In this document: piece by piece, positions 56,086 to 64,000 of the stretch
Layout: every line of letters begins with the position of its first letter
How positions within the stretch are numbered: position 1 is the first letter of the stretch
Assembly (NCBI RefSeq): GCF_901709675.1
Contig: NC_051091.1
Coordinates: 12,744,967 to 12,808,966 of the forward strand
Source: Syngnathus acus
Taxonomy: Eukaryota; Chordata; Actinopteri; Syngnathiformes; Syngnathidae
Length of the DNA stretch: 64,000 nucleotides
Direction of reading: 5' to 3'
Position numbers and translations under genes: made by a program
The notes under the pieces: model-generated
Database searches by the model: none
Told to the model about the DNA's origin: nothing
Seen by the model: the letters and a program-made list of their open reading frames with translations, nothing else

Positions 56086-56990
56086 GGCCAAATTTACCAA
56101 TTGTTTAATCCTGACAAAGCAAGCTAATACACGCGCCTGGGTCTCGGGTCCTTAACACCAAAAAACTCGTGTGCCTTCGTGACCATCAAAGACAACACAT
56201 TCTTCCGGGTTGCCCAGTTTTAAGGAAACACAATATGAATATTCAAGCATGCAAAATATTGTGTGGTGATTGGTCGATGGTCATCTCCTCCTCGTTTGGG
56301 TGTTTTTCCGCTGCTCAGCGCAGGTGTCTGGACCACCAAGACGAGTTGTTATTCGCGTTCCTCACCGGCTTTGGGATGTCCTCCCTGTCTGGACATCCTG
56401 TTCCACAATACTTTGTAGAAAATAAGTTCATGCAGTTGCCTGCACATTCCTTTCCACTTATTATGCGACCACACGAGTACACTACTACTGAAAATTATGT
56501 TGATATGATTATAAGTCTAGCGCCGCCTTAATAAAATATGTTTGCAAACTGCCGAAAGCACATTTCCCTTTATCTTGTCATTTCTAACTTGATCTGTTAG
56601 TCTTTGTTGTGCATTTAAATTAATTGTGGATTCTCCGCGTTGAACCTTTTAATATTTTGCCAGCATGATTTAAACTTTTAGTTGCTTTGTCGATAAAAAT
56701 ACTCATTTGTTTTTGTTCAATTTTTTTAAAAACCTTAAATTATGAACACTTGTGGAAACCTCTTTCATTTTTTGGAAATGTATAATTTAAGAATGAAATG
56801 CTAAATGTTTGAAAAATATTTTAATGTACTTTGACACTTGTGCTGTGTTTAGCTGACTTTATTGTTTAAATATGTATCAAATTATATATATATATATATA
56901 TATATATTCTTTAAACAAATATATGTATATATATATGTATATATGTACACATGTTGGCCATGAAGAAAAAAAAGACAGCAAAAGTTGCTC
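56086..56990. other. intergenic stretch downstream of ripor3, (AT)n microsatellite
   Basis: A+T-rich, with (AT)n at 56,883-56,909 and ATATGTATAT further on. A 120-codon frame at 56,169-56,531 has no recognisable motif and is probably chance. Confidence 0.5.
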
Positions 56991-63245
<6,255 letters not shown>

Positions 63246-63849
63246 CTGCAACACAAAAATCAAATTCAGACACAATATTTTTATATTCACATCTTCATTA
63301 GCTACCTACCGACCAGCTTAGTTGACAAAAATGTACCTAACTTGATACATTTGCTCTCTTGCTAGCTACCTATCAACCTAGCTTCCTGCCTAGCTACGTA
63401 AAATATAACTACCTGGGAGTCGCTGATACACGTGCTTATCTTGTGTGCCGACATCGTGAGTTTGATTCCCACATATGACGGTGTGAATGTTTGTGTGTGA
63501 GTGACGGTGTGAATGTGTTTGTGAAGGACAAAAAAAAAATGTAACTACGTAGCTAGTCGCTAACTACCACATATCTATATTCTTAGCTTCCGAGCTACCC
63601 ATCTTTTTGATGGCCAACTTGTTCATCTTCCTACCTAACTGCTTATACACCTACTGTTAGAAAGGTTCTTATGTTGATGCTGAAAATCAATATATATTTT
63701 GTGTTGAATATTGTCGTGTCGAGATGTGTCCATGTTGTGCCGAAAATTACGTCACCACGCCTTAAGTCTCGCGTGAATTACAGCTTGTTGCGCAGCGGTA
63801 AGTTACAGACTGTCAGGGTCTGGGGTGGCATACTTCTTTTGTCCACAGG

Positions 63850-64000
63850 GAGCAACCGTGAGCATCGTGGACGCCCGTCGGCGGGGCCGTGGGTGGCAGT
63901 ACCTCGTTGACTGGGAGGGCTACGGGCCCAAGGACCGGTCGTGGGTGCCCCGTTCCTACATCTGCGACCCTACCCTCATCTCGGACTACTGGTCGTCACT
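63850..64000 (+). mobile_element. Gypsy integrase chromodomain, cut by the window edge
   Basis: The frame [20 protein letters not shown], then [13 protein letters not shown] and DPTLISDYW, is the C-terminal chromodomain common in fish Gypsy integrases. It starts after a CACAGGGAG junction, so the 5' part is missing, and it continues past 64,000. It is a different family from the Gypsy at 20.8-26.5 kb, which shows no chromodomain. Confidence 0.8.

Noticed and set aside
56169-56531. 120-codon frame downstream of ripor3.
   Set aside because: No recognisable domain, no splice or promoter context, and A+T-rich flanks. Probably chance.

Overview
The window is chromosomal DNA from a ray-finned (teleost) fish. 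Five spliced vertebrate genes can be read, with compact introns and GT-AG splice sites. The space around them is packed with fish repeats: L2/Rex1-type LINEs, the teleost RTE element Rex3, a Ty3/Gypsy element, many hAT families, Tc1 and mariner-like elements, tRNA-derived SINEs and long (CA)n, (ATCT)n and (ATT)n arrays. There is no bacterial, plasmid or CRISPR content.

Layout. 1-7,000: an L2-type LINE end, a frameshifted L2/Rex1-type LINE, a hAT interrupted by a second hAT, a SINE and a 2 x 140 bp tandem repeat. 7,047-9,710 (minus): the first three exons of rbl1 (p107); the rest lies beyond the left edge. 10,300-16,560: hAT copies, a LINE fragment and a nearly intact Rex3 inside a TGAGTGAAC-rich repeat. 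17,612-19,821 (minus): the complete seven-exon snrpb gene (238 aa). 20,841-26,467: a decayed Gypsy element broken by a LINE fragment that itself holds a probable solo LTR. 26,780-36,822 (plus): podxl2 (endoglycan), with exons 29,597-34,922 secure and the 5' exons tentative. 38,945-40,182 (plus): blcap, 87 codons in two coding exons. 40,363-52,117: an 11.8-kb nest of transposons in which nearly every boundary can be placed by its target-site duplication. 52,419-56,083: a TA-flanked element holding a LINE with an uninterrupted 793-codon ORF. 56,991-63,245 (minus): the 3' half of a RIPOR-family gene, probably ripor3, running off the right side. 63,850-64,000: a Gypsy integrase chromodomain cut by the window edge.

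The five host genes form no operon or pathway. rbl1 is a cell-cycle pocket protein, snrpb a spliceosomal core protein, podxl2 a sialomucin, blcap a small membrane growth suppressor and ripor3 a Rho-interacting polarity regulator. From memory, rbl1, snrpb, blcap and ripor3 are all on human chromosome 20, so the window probably keeps an old linkage block, with podxl2 as the outsider.

The most unusual content is: (1) the nested block, where a Gypsy 3' end plus its non-transposon flank (source 25,733-26,584) was copied into a hAT element whose first ~223 bp now occur on both sides of the insert; (2) an intron inside the blcap coding sequence; (3) a hAT end only 6 bp from a ripor3 3' splice site; (4) a non-autonomous hAT family that encodes only a BED zinc finger; (5) CpG-decay-type substitutions at catalytic or coding positions of the Gypsy and a hAT transposase.
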